Shown here: piece after piece, positions 1 to 13,677 of the stretch
How positions within the stretch are numbered: the first letter of the stretch is position 1
How the letters are laid out: each line of letters begins with the position of its first letter
Assembly (NCBI GenBank): GCA_029207755.1
Contig: JARCOQ010000006.1
Span: forward strand, 68,298,093-68,362,092
DNA: 64,000 nucleotides
Source of the DNA: Chamaea fasciata
Lineage: Eukaryota; Chordata; Aves; Passeriformes; Sylviidae
Reading direction: 5' to 3'
The notes under the pieces: model-generated
What the model was told of the DNA's origin: nothing
The model's input: only the letters and a program-made list of their open reading frames with translations
Databases searched by the model: none
Made by a program: the position numbers and the translations under genes

Positions 1-153
1 TGATGGTATTTACTCATGTTAGCATTAGTGATCAAGACTGATAGTGGAGCAAGTAAATTATAAAACTTCCTGGTGGAAGAGAGACATGGATTCCTTGGCA
101 TTCCATATAGCAGAGGGATCCTCTGTGGTTTTCTTCCCATGTCCTTACCTCTG

Positions 154-906
154 TGTCTTTGTTTGGAAAGACAGGTATCTCCTAGGGAAAGCTAGAGCTC
201 CCCTTGGAATGGAGAATGTAAACCCCCTCCCTCCAAATTATTATAATTTTGCAATTAGGGGCTTTCAGGCAAAGATATGGAAATAAGAACAACAGTTTTT
301 ACTAGGAATATTAAAAATACAAATGTAGTAGTACAAAAAAAACCAAGCAAACAAACAAACAAAAATCCTAGAAAACCCTGACAGAGTCAGGGATACGACT
401 TGACACCCTGTTGGTCAGGGTGTTGGAAGCAGTCCAAATAAATCCTCCTGGAGTAACAGATGTGGTTCTGTTGGAGTAGAGATGATCCTGTAGAAAAGGG
501 TCCAGTGGTGGTGAGATGGGCCTGGTCGTCCTCTGGGAAATCCTGTGGAAACAGGATGCCTTGGTGTTTCAGACTCCCAGTTTTTATCTAGGTAGGAACT
601 GCTTGGCTCCCTCCACTGGGTGGAGCATCTCCCAATGGGATGATGTAATGTTTTCAGTCATGTGGTGAGCCTTAATGGCCCATTAACAGAAGATATCCCC
701 CGGAGGGAGGATGGGTTGTGGAAGAGATAAGGAACATTGTTCCACCTGGTTTTAACAGCTGGCCCATTAACAGAAGATACACACCCACTTTCCACCCAGA
801 GTTATGAGGAATGGGTTATACAAGAGATAGAGAAAACACCTCCCCAACCAGTTTCAACAGATGGAAATAGAGTACACATTTTTGTTACGTATTGCAAACC
901 AAGACA
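154..906 (-). mobile_element. Solo LTR of an endogenous retrovirus, copy 1
   Basis: An LTR read on the minus strand. Its ends are the inverted pair TGTCTT.. and ..CCAAGACA, and a short direct repeat (tctg, 150-153 and 907-910) flanks it as a target-site duplication. It aligns along its length with the plus-strand copy at 19783-20521, sharing the TATA-like GATAAAAA (about 581-590 on the complement), the CCCTGAC/GTCAGGG and ACACCCTG/CAGGGTGT hairpins (376-423), and the ATGGCCCATTAACAGAAGATAT block. No gag, pol or env reading frame adjoins it, so it is a recombined solo LTR. The two copies differ by many substitutions and indels, so the insertion is not recent. The LTR class (ERVL- or ERVK-like) is not decided. 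Confidence 0.85.
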
Positions 907-3900
907 TCTGACAGCCATCAAGAGAATGAGGCAGAGGAAGAAGGCTTAAGTTTTCTTAAAAGCTTCCAGCTTGGCTTTGACAAAGGAACAGCCAAGTGCA
1001 TCTGGCACCTTTTCTTCAAGCTTCATGTCAGCACAAGGAATATGGTGTTCTGCTGTGTCCCATGCTTCTGCAGTTTTCCTGCTCATCAGGGTGTATAGTT
1101 GTGCCTGAACAACAGGGTTATTTAGAAATGCAACAGAGCTGTTGCTGACAGGCAAAAGGTGTCTCCTGTTCTGCATGCACAAACCATTCCAACACACTGG
1201 TACCATTTCCTCATACAGCACTGCTCTTTTAAACAATTTAGAGCCTTCCTTCCACAGCAGCACTCTCTCCCTGGAGTAGGCTCAAGGGATCCACGCTTGT
1301 ACACACCAGATTCCAGCCTCTGCTGCATGCAAGACCCACTGGCATCCCCCTGTGGCTGCTGGAAGCAGACACCGACAACACCTGGGACACTGCTCACAGC
1401 AAGTCAGGGTTTGGTTCGAGAAGCCAGGGGAAGTTAGGGATCTCCATTACACAGACTGCTCCTGCACCACCACCACTTGATTGCACCAGCAAAGCACCTC
1501 TGCAAATTGGTACAGGGCAAACTGCATAACAAACATCCCACAGCAGAAGTGGGCATGCCTGAAAAGGCAATTTGCTCATGCTAAATCCATTGCTCAGGCT
1601 AATAACCCACACTGCATCTTGCCACGTTTTCAGTCCTTACCCCCACTGGGGTTATGGCACCAGCAGAAAAAAATAACAAAAATGCTCCCTCCCAAACAAA
1701 GCCTAGTCAGCTATGGACACTTCTTCTGCACCTCAGAGTTAGACAGTGGAAGCACTGAAAGGGTAAGCATGACCCTGATCAGAACAGCACAAAACTTCAA
1801 TTCCCAAAGCTGGAGCACATGTTCAGGTGAGAGTGCAAAGAAAGATAGGACAGTGGATGTAACATGGAGTTTAATAAAGCAGAAACAAATAGCAGTTCTG
1901 GCAGTTTTGCCTCCTTGGAGGTACTTTGCCTGACAACATTAGGGGCATCCTTCTAAAATCAAGTTACCCTCTTGCTTTTACAGATGGCAAAGCTGTGGTT
2001 GAGGAGCTGTGCTACAGTACAGCTCTACACTGGAAAAAGGTCCAGATTCCTGGGACTGCAGCCCACCAGCACCTACATAAGCCAGTGGCACATAAAACAC
2101 TGCACAGACCTAGAGCTTTTCAGAGAGCTTGGGTTTGTACCAGAGGCATTTGTATTTGTATTTTACCAATACCTAGGTGTACCTGGTTGGTATCTGAGAG
2201 GAGAGAAAACCTGCTCAGACAAAAATCTAAAAACATCCTAAGTACTCACAGCATACCCTTAACAACACAGTCCTCAGGTGCAGGGACATCTAACCTCAAA
2301 GCAAGATCCAGGCGTTGGTCACAGAATGGAGAAGGCCTGTTCACTTGCAAGGTATAAACTCTTTTTTCTGCATTCACTGCCCAAGAAACAGTTCCCAGAC
2401 ACCTGAGACTCAGCTAGATCATTTAATTGCTTTATTCAGTCACAGTGTTACTGTAAAATCTTCTCTTGAAGAGCCATTTTGTGGCCTTATAGCATCACAA
2501 ATACACCTTTGGGATCTCAGGTAAGCCTGGCCTGGGGTTTGAGAATTATTTAATTAAAAAAGAAAGGGTGGCAAATGTTTCCCATGACTTTCTCTTCATA
2601 TTTGACCAAAGTATCTGTTTTTCTAAAAAAGCACGTGGTCACTGTTTGCCCACATGCTCACCACCAAAGTCTGAGGCTGCACACTCTCAGGAGGGAAAAA
2701 AGGAAGCCCTTAGGGCAGCGTAGGGTCCTGGTGGAGCATACCCCCTGCCTCCTCCAATTCCTCCCCAACCAGGGCCTTTTGGGATGCTAGCTATGAAGCA
2801 GGGGGAAGTTGTTGTTTTCTGCTGAGATTTACTTAACCCACTCATATTTAGGATCTGAGGTGGAAGACAACTTGTCATCTCACAGCCTGTTTTTCTATTC
2901 TTTCCCCATTTAGTTCCCATCTCAGACAGCAGTTGCTATAAATTCACTTTGTACCATTTTAGTGTGACAGTAATGTCTATGCCTGAAACATGTCAAAATA
3001 AAACCTCCTGTGAAAAGCCAACCGCAAAGCACGATACGTCAGAAATATTTCTAAATGGAACAAGCAGATCTTTCCTCCCAAGACCACATTGTGATCCCTG
3101 AGGTTTATGCTGCAGGCCTGTGTTTTGAGGCAGTCAGCTCTGACATGCCTTTCTGTGCCACAGAAGAGGCCAATCTGCCTGGAGCCTCAGATGCTGTTTC
3201 TGGGCTCTGCTGCCGAGGTAAATGGTGACATCTCCTGCAGCAAAGGAGCCCTGAGCTCGGCCCTGAGTCACATGGGCAGGGCTCCTGCAGAGTGCTCATT
3301 CCACTAGTTATTTGACCCTGCACTGTTCCTGTGGAGTGCTTTACTTCCACCTGCACTGGATGCTGGACTTACACACAGACTAGACAGAAAAGGGAATGAA
3401 GCACGCAGGGCCAAGGAATAAGCAAATCTAACTGAAGGGGCACAGCCTGAGACTCTCTGACTCTGGCAATATCCACCATAGATGTTTACAGCTTCTGGGT
3501 CTCAGCTGTGTTCACAGCCAGAGGAAAGGGAATCAGGCACTGGGATAAAAAAATTAATTACTCAACAAATAATATTAACACCTCTATCTAATTTCACGTG
3601 TCCAGTAAAAGAAAAAATTCTATTTTTTTTATCCTACCTTACTTTGACAACTCCGTCAACACTAGTTCAGAATCATGTGATAGACAATATTTTTATATCA
3701 AATGCTGCCAGCTGAACCAAAAAAAAGCTCCTACAACTGTTACAATTCCTCAAAGAACAGAAGTTGCTTTGTGTGCAATCACCGTCTCACTGCTACTGAT
3801 CACCAAACACGGGAGTCTGTCCCTAAGATATTCACAATGTCCAGTGGCTCCTGTTGCTAAACAAAGCAGGAGCACTTACCAACAGAGTACAGAAGAGTTA

Positions 3901-6900
3901 TGGAAGCCCCCTGGAGCAGAGCCTAGGGAAAAGCCTTTAGAGGGAGGCACCTGATGGAAGTACTGAAAGTCCCATGCCAATTCCAACTGTAGTGCATTCC
4001 AAAGGAAATAAGGGGCTGCAGTGGCACTGCTGTTTATGTTTGCCAATACATTCCCCCTCCATCTTGTTTTCCACAACAGACCTGGAATAATTAACTAAAG
4101 TGGGAGCAGAGTCAGTCACAACTGACTTAGCTACCAACTTCAGTTGAACCCAGGCTGTCAGGAGCAGTCCCTGAGCACTGAAGCCACGGCAGAAGGACCT
4201 CCAAGCTGACTAAATATCCTATCTGTATGAAGCACATCCAATTCTCTTTTTTCCCCTTTTATTTCACAAATATTACAGGGGATGAAAGAATGTCAGGGCT
4301 GAACTCTTCAGAACAGATGCGGAACACATGTATCTGCACTAGTTTAAAGCAAGATTCCAGACACTAGAAAGCAGTTGTGGTTTGGCAGAGGCAATCTCTG
4401 ATTTTAATTAGCTCAGGGTACAAATGATTTCTAGAAAGTCTTCCTCATGCTGAAGTAGGGTTACTTCTGTTGGGACAGGTCTTCCAGGCAGATTTTCTTG
4501 GGGGTAAAATGGCAGAGGCAATGATTCCAACTCAACACACTCAGTCTACAACAGCGGGCAAATCTGTATGTAAGTAAGTTCCCCAAGTCCCCGGGGTAGT
4601 GCCAGCAACCAGCTCAGAACTGGGTGTGACTGCAGCCCACGGAGCATGACCCACCACAGGCAGAGCAGCACCATGTGTGCTTCACAGGGATCCTCCCATG
4701 CCTTGAAGTTTTCTTGACCTGTCTTCTACAGATGTGCATGTCTTCCTAGCTCAGCTCAAGGGAAACTGAGTCAAGGTGAGACTAGCTCGGCTAATGAGCA
4801 GTTGCCATTTCCTATCCGCTAAGTAAAGCCTTGGTATCACTCAACAGAAAATCTTAGTTCCCTGTTGCAATTATTTCCCTCTTTAGTTTGCTTAGCTTTC
4901 ATGTTCTGCCTAAGTGACTATTCTAAGGAACGTGCAGAATTATTCCACAACCAAAAACTTGCTCTTAATTAGAATGGAAATGCAAGAAAGAAAGAATCAA
5001 TACACCTGACTATGTCTCCTGGCATACTAAACTTCAAAGCCTGTGATATTGCTCATTTGTCATGTCCTCAGCATCAGTGCTCAGGTAGAGCCACTAGTCA
5101 GAGTATCAGACAATGACATCATCACAGCAAACAAAAAAGACTCACCTTTCCAAAGGCAGGGCAACAAATAGCTAATGACACGGAAAGATGAAATGGTTGG
5201 ATTTCTTTCAAGACCCAACTTAAGCTTACAGAAGACAAAGGAGAAATGCCATGAGCTGAACTTGAGTGACTGGAACGACTTGAGAACACCAGCTGACAGA
5301 TCACCAAAGTCCCCCGTGCAATGCAGTCCTGCAATGCAGTCAGGTTTGGGCCAATGCCAGCCTCACCAGGAGAGCAGGAGCCTGCCCTGGATGGGACCCT
5401 GTCCAGCTAGGATGTGTCCTGTCTCCTGTTATTTGAATAATTACCAGCAACTGTAGCAGAACACTTGTTACACTCCAGACCCTTCCTCATTTACAAGGTT
5501 TAAGCTGTCAGCTCTACAAGGCAGCAAGTTTTCATGGTATTGTGCTCTGGATCAGCTTTGTTCAAAGGGACAACAGGATTTTTTTTCTGGAGACAGGGGC
5601 CACGGGCAGCCAGAGACTAGTGTAACTTGCCTAAGGCACATCCCCTCCACACGAAGCGAAGCGGGATGCTCCCTGCCTGCCATCTGTAAGCACACGCAGC
5701 CAGCTGGCCATGCAGAGATTGGTCTGTGCTCACAGGGAGACATACTTCTCTCTACATTTGTACTGAAATGTGCAAAGCTTTGCTCCACTGAAACCAGAGA
5801 CATTCAGCACACTTTGGAAAATGTTACTATTTATAGAATGTCCAGTGCTCTTTCACCGTACTAAGGTTTCATCCTTTCTCCATTGTTCATAGATATTTTC
5901 CATAAAAAGCAAACTTCACTACTCTGCATTTAATAGATAGATTCTGAGGGAAAAAGCTGAAAAGAAAAACAACATCTCTGGGAGTTAAATCAAAGGAAGG
6001 GATAGTTTTTCCAGCTGGGTTCTGGACGATGAAAGACAGTCTGTCATTCTGAGGCCAGAAAATGTCTTTTACATACACCAGTCTCAGCAAACCTACCCTG
6101 AGTTATAAGGTTTATTTTATTATAGTTCAAGTCTTATATTGTACTTGACTTCTGCTGCTAACAACAAAGGCCTATGCAATAGCTATTGGTTAGAAAGCAG
6201 CACCTAGTTCATTTTATTTTGCCAAAACACTATGTGCAGCCATCAATCCAAAACAGTCCTTCCCAGGTTCTTTATTATTATTATCATTAGAAAAACACTT
6301 AAGTTTGCAAACTGTCACTGTAAGCAAGGAGCGTTCTTTAGGGGCAGCTCTTCTGGGAGAGCAAGCAAGGACTGTGGAACATCTCCTGAGTGCAAACTCA
6401 GCCTGTATCTTTCTGACACCTCAGCTCATTTGGAAATCAAATGCTGGAAATGCATCCTGTGGGTCAGCCTCGGGCACTTGAGACAAGATATGACAGCAAA
6501 ACAAAATACAGGGTAAGGCCTCGTAGCTGATGGAACATGGAGCCTTCTCCATGCTAGGAAGGCTTTAGGAGAGGTGATTTGCCATACAGTGCTCTGAAAT
6601 GGTGCATGCTGTGCTTGAAGTGCACGTGCCCCTCCCTGCCAGTGTGCCCTGCACAGGGCAGTGGGGATGCTAAACAGCTTTGGAAAATCCCTCTCTGTCA
6701 CATGCCCTTCTCAGATACTTCAGAGCCATCTCCTGATCAGCTGTTGCTGACAATAGCTGTCCAGTACTCTACCAAGGCCCACAGAGCAGGTAACAGATGA
6801 CCTGAGCATTTTCTTTAGCGTAGTTTGGGCAGACAACCCCAAATTTTTTGATCCAATGGCTGGATAAATTCATAGGAGGCACTCAGGCTCACTCCCCTCT

Positions 6901-9435
6901 ACTTGTGGAAGGCCTTTCTATGGAAACAGTGCAAATCAGATATATGAGGACTAGGAGGTCCCAACTCACCCAAGCTACACCTCCAAGTGGTGTTTAACTT
7001 CCTACCACATGATCCGAGAGAACTGGTCCTTGTTTTTAATGCTGGGATTGCTGTGTCTGCGTGGGGCACCGAGTCAGGAGCTCTGAGCTGGCTGGCCAGG
7101 AACAGCCCCCTCAGCATCATACAGGGTGCAGCAGCAGGCATGATGGATGCTCCTGGCTTCAGCAATTGAAAAAAAAACAACCTTACATATTCACAAGAAT
7201 CAAAGACTGGAGAAAAAGCAAGCAGGAAGGAACAAGAGACAGGTAAGCCTCCTAAACAATTGACATCCTCATGAAAAGGTCAATTTAGCTTTTATTCAGC
7301 TCAGTCTTTCTACCAGCACCTACAACTGGGAGGGTTTTAGGTTAAATCCAGCAGTGAAAACATAAAAGGCTGGACACATGCAAAAATCTCTCCAGAGACC
7401 AGAACTTCCCTTGCTTCGTCCCATTTCAGCTGCAGCAGACTAGTGTGACACAGACCATTTTGATCTCAATTTGGTTTTTCACCTTTTTTAGTGATTAGTC
7501 TGAGCAATGAACCACATTACTACAATTTAGCCGAGACACGCACAAGCTACATCAAGTTCCTCTAGCAAGAATCAGAATTCTCCCCACCAGCCAAAAAGCA
7601 AACTGATTCAACAGCATTGATCTCCTCAAAGTGAAGCGGAAGGGATGGATTAGAGACCTACCATCAAAAAAAAAAAAAACAAACACCAAGTGTTTAAACA
7701 CGCTCTTTGAGACTGGTGTTATAAACACTTCATGCACAGGAAAGAGTCATCCACAGTCCTTTGAGCACATTAGCTAATCTGAGAGCACAAATAAAGATTA
7801 CAGAAGTACAAGAAAGGGGTGGAAAACCCCTACAAAATGATTACACACTGACCAAGAAGCCCACCAGCCCCTCCTTCAGGTGTACAGACCCCCTGACACC
7901 AGCACAGACCTCCAGCTCACAGCAATGTGTCTATTCATGTGTCTCTGCTAGGTCTGCACTGTGGCTTCTCTGCCAACTTCAGGAGAAAATTACTATTTCT
8001 AAAAGATACCTTCTCCTTTTTCTGTTTTGTTTTTCTACTTAACTTCAGAGAGTATTGCAAACACTTTATTAATGCTGCTCTGCTTTGGTCAGCTACTCAT
8101 AACAGCATTTATTAGAAGAGATTATCACAAGTACAAAAAAGGTTCATCATCATGAGTACTAATTTGCGGGGAATGAAACGAATACATTCCCATGTGAGAA
8201 TCAACACAGTAATTAAGAGTTCAGGTTCTGGTTATGAGATTCTGGTTTACTTCAGAGCTACTGGGTACCTGTTTCCTTTTCAGTTTAGGAGTGCCAGTGC
8301 TCCATCTCCCACCTCGTTTGCCTTGCACGTTCAACTACCACACAGCAGCTGACAATTACCCTCTAGGTATGGATGCTACCTATTCTTTCACAAAATACCT
8401 CACAAATACAAGTTGCCGAGAACTGCCTGAAAGGATGATTAGGAAATATCCACAGACACCTTTGCATTCCAACCAGGTTCCCTGTGTTCTGCTCTCCACC
8501 TTGGCAGCTCAGCTTCTTAAAGCAAACATTTCCAAACAGGGTGAGCACTTTGTGTGCATTGTGCATTGTGCATCATCCCAGCAGCTCGGGCTTGACCCCA
8601 TCCATCCCTGTGCCACCAGCTGTCCCATTCCAGGCTCCCAGTAGGGTACAGGAGCCTCTCTGCAGTCTCCAGACACCTGTGCCCAGTGGGCTGGCAGGGG
8701 AAGAGAGAGAAGGTGAGGAGCTGGCCCCACACAGTTCCCGGGGGCTCCTGGCTGGAGCTCAGCTCTTGACCTGCCACCCTCCCACTGCTCCCATGTGAAC
8801 CTCAAGCACATTTCTGACTGCCAGTGCAGGTGTGAACTGCACCTGGCAAAGCATTTCCTTTGTTCTGTGCCTTACAGAAACGGGAGCTCGCAGGTGCACC
8901 TGGTGGAGTGAGGTTACGGGACTGTCCCTGAGGGAAAGGTCCTCTGCGGCATGGGGGGTGCCCGGCAGCTGCTCCAGTGAAATTGCACAGAGCTCAACGG
9001 CTTCTTACAACATCTGAGGTCTGTTCCTCAGTTCTATTTGTAGTCCCTGATGTAATGTGTCACCTACTAGACTGTCAAAATTCATTTTTCTAATGCCTTT
9101 GATAGTCTAAATTATCTGGGGTTTGCTTTATGTCCTCTTAATTAGGCACTACCAAATTAGGTACCACCTTCCATACACTCTAAGTCCTGGGGAATTGAGC
9201 TCAATTCCACTGGGCTACCCCAGAATCCAATAAAACCCCTCTGACTTCTCTTGTAAAGCCAAAACGTGCATTATGGCCACCAAATTCTCTGTTATCAACC
9301 AGAACTTGCGCATAGTACATAGTTCAGCTTCCAAGTCCAGAAGCAGATCTAGTGCTGCAAAGAGATGCAATTAATCATTCTTGCAGACCAAATTTGAAGG
9401 GAGAATAAACAATTCCCACTTCAAACACTGGGATT

Positions 9436-9456
9436 TCTCTCTCTCTCTCTCTCTCT
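9436..9456. repeat. (CT)n microsatellite
   Basis: About ten uninterrupted CT dinucleotides. Confidence 0.9.
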
Positions 9457-9947
9457 TTAATTCACTTTATGCTCACAGGCATAACCCAAATCCCACTGAA
9501 ACAACTGCTTCTCAACCAACTTTGCAGCACCAAAATCCAGCTGTACATGAACACAGAGCCTGAAATGTCACTAAGACCTCTCAGCAGTGACAGGTATCCT
9601 GACAACTCCTGACAACTGTCAAGGTGTTTCACGAAGGCATTCAGGAAGGAGCACTTCATGTGTGCCCAGCAGCAGTAAAGAACTACCCCCAGAGTACCAA
9701 CTTCCCAGTGGAATCTTGTGTGAAACTGATTTTGGCTCCTATAGCAGTCACTGGGCTCACACCTACACCTGTGACAGGCTACCACTGAGGAACACGAGGC
9801 AACTACAGCTCCCAGTTCCACACAGGGAGAACCCAGCCAACCACAGCAAAGGCAGACTGAGGTCAGAATGGAGCCCAAGCTTCCTCCAGATGGAGAGCTT
9901 TAATTTCATGATACAGTGCTGTCTCAAGCCAGACTGTAGCTCAGCAG

Positions 9948-9965
9948 CACACACACACACACACA
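9948..9965. repeat. (CA)n microsatellite
   Basis: Nine CA dinucleotides in a row. Confidence 0.9.
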
Positions 9966-11877
9966 GATGGGGCTGTGGCTTCCTTGAAGGTGTCCAGCAG
10001 CCGCTGCCTGCTCCAGGGGCATGACTGCACCTCCCTCACAAGCACCCCAACACCCCCAAACGTGGTGAACAGCCAGCAGAAACCTGTTCTCTGCCTTGTT
10101 TGAGCAGCCTGAAGGGAAACCTGGCCATTCATGATCTGAATTAACTGATATTTTCTGACCTTAAACATGGCAATTCTTTTTGAGTACTTAATTAGCAAAA
10201 GGCTACTACAGAAAGCAAATTCAGGACAAAGAAGCAAATTTATGACCCAGTCAGTCTTTAAAAGAGTGTCATCTTTAAGTCATCTTGAAAAGAGTGTGAA
10301 TCCCACCAGTCTGAAGATTCTGTTTTCAGTCTTTAAGACCAAAAACCAGAGTTCTTCGGTACAGGAGGGGCATTTAGCTTTTCTTTTGCCCCGCAGGACA
10401 GGTACCTGGTCATTATGTACAGCTTTTATGTCGCTGAAATGATACAATTAATGTACTCCATGAAAAATACTCGGCTCTCCTAACTTGTACTTCACTTTGA
10501 TAAATTTCAGCAAAGAATGAAGAAATAAAAGATGCCTTACATTTCTCCTTGTTGTCCACATGTTTTTCTACATAGAGTCACAGCCAGCAGCCTGATTGTG
10601 GGGAACATGCACTACAGGAAATCATGCCATTTTCAGGCATTTAAAACCATCCACAATTCATGCACTACTATTTAATGGGAATGATCTGTCCATGTTACCA
10701 CGGCTATGACTTCAAGAGATGGATCTCAGGGAGGGAAGGAAGCAATAATTATATTAATTGGTTCTTTGTAAGTAACAGCTAATAAACACAAAGGAAATGA
10801 ACAATCAATTTCAGACCTGCCTTAGCCTGTTTTACCATTTGAAATAATGTTCTTTGCTTTCTTTCTTATCCCCTTCCTGCTGCTTTTCCCTTTTCTACTT
10901 CATGATCCTGTAAGTGAAATAACAGAAATCAACTATTTCTGATAAAGGGACCATATAGGACAGCCATAACGGGACATAAAGGGACAGCCAGCTTCCCCAC
11001 AGCTTCGTTTTTGGGTCCAGAGGACTCTAGATCCAATGGCCCCATTTCTGAGCACTCCAAGTGCTTTTGTGCTCCATCACACCTGTCGTCAAACGTGCAG
11101 CATGACGTGTATGAGAGGCAGAGCATCACACCTATGGTTTCTGGGGATAAAAGGTTTTCCTTGTCACCTGCACAAGTAGTCTCAACTAGTAGCACTATTT
11201 CCATGCCTATCTATCCCCCATTGAACTGGGAAGAAATGCACACTAAGCCCTAAAGAGACGAAACTGAAATCAGACATCTGGAGGAAAGGCAGTCTTTTTC
11301 ACGCTACACTGTCCAGTGACATGGAATTGGACAGATTTTTTACTGCAAGGGCAGAAGGGTTTGACATTACTCATGACTCCCTGCATGACTCATGCCATGT
11401 CCGTAGCAATTTATTAAACAAAGATGGCTTCATTTAAAACAAAATATTTCTATAATACCCTCTTTTTCTTGATTGGGAACCCTTTGGGGATAATGGGAAA
11501 CAGTAAAGGGGAAAGAAATCATGTCAGGAGGATACTGTTGGTCAGATCCAACACCATCCTCAGCTTCAGCAATTTTCCACATGTGAAACAGGTCCTCTGG
11601 AAAGCTTTTCTGAGCCACCTGCAGCAGCTGCTGTGGGAGGCTGTAGGGGAACAAGTGTTACCAGTGCTCTTGCCCAGCTCCAGGAACACACATCTGAAAC
11701 CCAAAAGGACCACCCAAATACCTTCACAGCCAATACACAAGGGCAGAAAAAATCAACATTTTCCATTCTCCCAGGCATGGACTTCATCTGATGATCTGAC
11801 ATAACTGAGAACACCAACACCAAGATTTTGGGTTTTCCTACGATTTGTGGTTTGGTTTTATTGGCGGAAACCTTCCT

Positions 11878-11898
11878 CCCCCCCCCCCCCCCCCCCCC
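11878..11898. repeat. Poly-C run of 21, followed by CA-rich tail
   Basis: Twenty-one consecutive C, then cgccacacacacc. Length in an assembly is often unreliable for such runs. Confidence 0.85.
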
Positions 11899-12644
11899 GC
11901 CACACACACCCCACACACTCCCAGTCAGTAGAACAGCAGAGAAAGGATGAATCCTGATCTTCCCAAGTTCCCTAATTTCCACCAACAGATTCCACCTAAC
12001 TATTTGAAGTGCCTAAACACTTTTGATGGCTGCACTGCTACCCATAGAAACACAACTAGAACTTGCTCCAGTCACCATGGAAGCTACATCCAAGCTTACA
12101 GGATCCTCAGACACATCAGTGAGGCTGGAGTCCTCCTCTCTGGCCCATCACACCAAGCCCCTCCCAAAAGATCAGCACAGTTGCTGTGAGACTTGCTTTG
12201 GGACATAAAAAAGGAGTTCCCAACCACTGCATAATTTCCTAAGGCTTTTGTCAATACCAGTGCTAATATCCACAGGGCCCTTTATCACCTTGAATAAACA
12301 AGTAATATTTAATGCATACCAGAGTAGAGGTTAGGGCTAGACAGGGTAAACACACACCTGTGTAAAGAAGTCAGGACCTGTCTGCCTGCCGAGTTCTTCT
12401 GGTCATGAGACTTGTAACTGGCTCTCAGGTGAATTCCACCTCCTACAGCTCATTTCTCACATACAACTTTTCCAGATCAGGTTTGGAACAGACCTGGCTA
12501 ACAAGCAAGTATATGCAATGCTTCTGTCACAACAGCTTCACTTTAGAGAACAAACATCCCAGACCAAGCTGCCATGTGGGCGGTCTGCAAGTGCCCGTAA
12601 GAAAAGGGGAGAAAATAGGAACCTCAGCTGGTGTTGTTGGGGTT

Positions 12645-13104
12645 GAGATGCTTGGACATGCCCAGAGGAGGGCAACAAAGCTGGTGAAGGGCTTGGAAAA
12701 CAAGCCCTATGAAGAACGACTGAGGGAGCTGGGATTGTTTAGCCTCGAGAAAAGGAGACTCAGAGGTGACCTTATCACTCTCTACAACTCCCTCAAAGGT
12801 GGCTGTAGACAGCTGGGCGTTGGTCTCTTTCTCCAGGCAGCAACTGACAGAACGAGAGGACACAGTCTTAAACTGTGTCAAGGGAAATACAGGTTGGATA
12901 TTAGGAAGAAGTTTTTCACGGAAAGAGTGATTAAATACTGGAATAGTCTGCCTGGGGAGGTGGTGGAATCACCATCCCTGGATGTGTTTAAAAAGAGACT
13001 GGATGTGGCACTCGGTGCCATGATCTACTTGAGGTGTTAGGGCTGGGTTGGACTCGATGATCTTGAAGGTCTCTCCCAACCTTCACATTCTGTGATTCTG
13101 TGAA
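12645..13104 (+). mobile_element. CR1 LINE, 5'-truncated, C-terminal end of ORF2 plus 3' UTR
   Basis: The translation on the plus strand shows the familiar tail of the CR1 reverse transcriptase protein: [43 protein letters not shown], then [14 protein letters not shown] and [16 protein letters not shown]. The frame is open with no stop from about 12645 to the codon at 13038. It is followed by the typical 3' UTR (GGACTCGATGATCTTGAAGG, then ccaaccttcacattctgtgattctgtg). The element ends in two copies of the ATTCTGTG octamer, the CR1 3' terminus. Everything 5' of the C-terminal region is missing, as expected of truncated retrotransposition, so it cannot move by itself. The 5' edge is approximate. 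Confidence 0.93.
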
Positions 13105-13677
13105 AGTGCCGGAGAAACAGAGTTTGGGCCATCTCCATGACAGCACTAAAAATACACACAGACAGATCACAGACATGCATCAGAGCAGCAGAAAAGAAGA
13201 AATAAACGGGGAAAAAACTACCCCAAAAGCCTTCTGAATTACTACAAGTTCTAGGAAAAGACCTTTTTAGGCTGTAAAAGTTAAGTCGTGCTGCCCTTCC
13301 GTACAGCCAGAAACATCTCTTGCATGCCCTGAGAGCCCCTCCCGGGCTGGACTGGCTCTGTCTAACCCAGAGGTGACCCCACCTGGAGAACGGGAAAATT
13401 GCAGCTCCTTTCCAAGGAGATCAAAAGGCTCAGGTCAGCGAGGGAATTGAGGGAGTCACGGGCTACAACTGCCAATAGCTGTATTGCCTTTTTTCTAACA
13501 TTATCCTAAATATGCTGGATAAGCCAAAGAGTGCTTCCATTTTCAAGGCTAAACCATCACAGCACAGTTCCACCCTCTCTCAGTTCAGGCACAGATTTAA
13601 CCTTTTGTGTTGCATTTCTCCCTGAAGACCTCAAGTGGAGCAGTTCCCAGGACATCTGCCAGGCAGCAAAAACTGAC
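13105..13677. other. Non-coding, nothing recognised
   Basis: No exon, repeat family or clear regulatory cluster seen between the CR1 tail and duplicated block A1. Confidence 0.5.

Larger units (their letters stand above)
907..12632. other. Non-coding stretch, no gene recognised
   Basis: About 11.7 kb in which I find no exon with recognisable homology on either strand; open frames are short and of random composition. Simple repeats are a CT run (9436-9456), a CA run (9948-9965) and a C run of 21 (11878-11898). AT-rich stretches at about 9040-9180 and 10730-10830 carry homeodomain-like TAAT/ATTA cores and could be conserved non-coding DNA. If the 14.5 kb exon is real, this would be intron 1 of that minus-strand gene. 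Confidence 0.5.
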
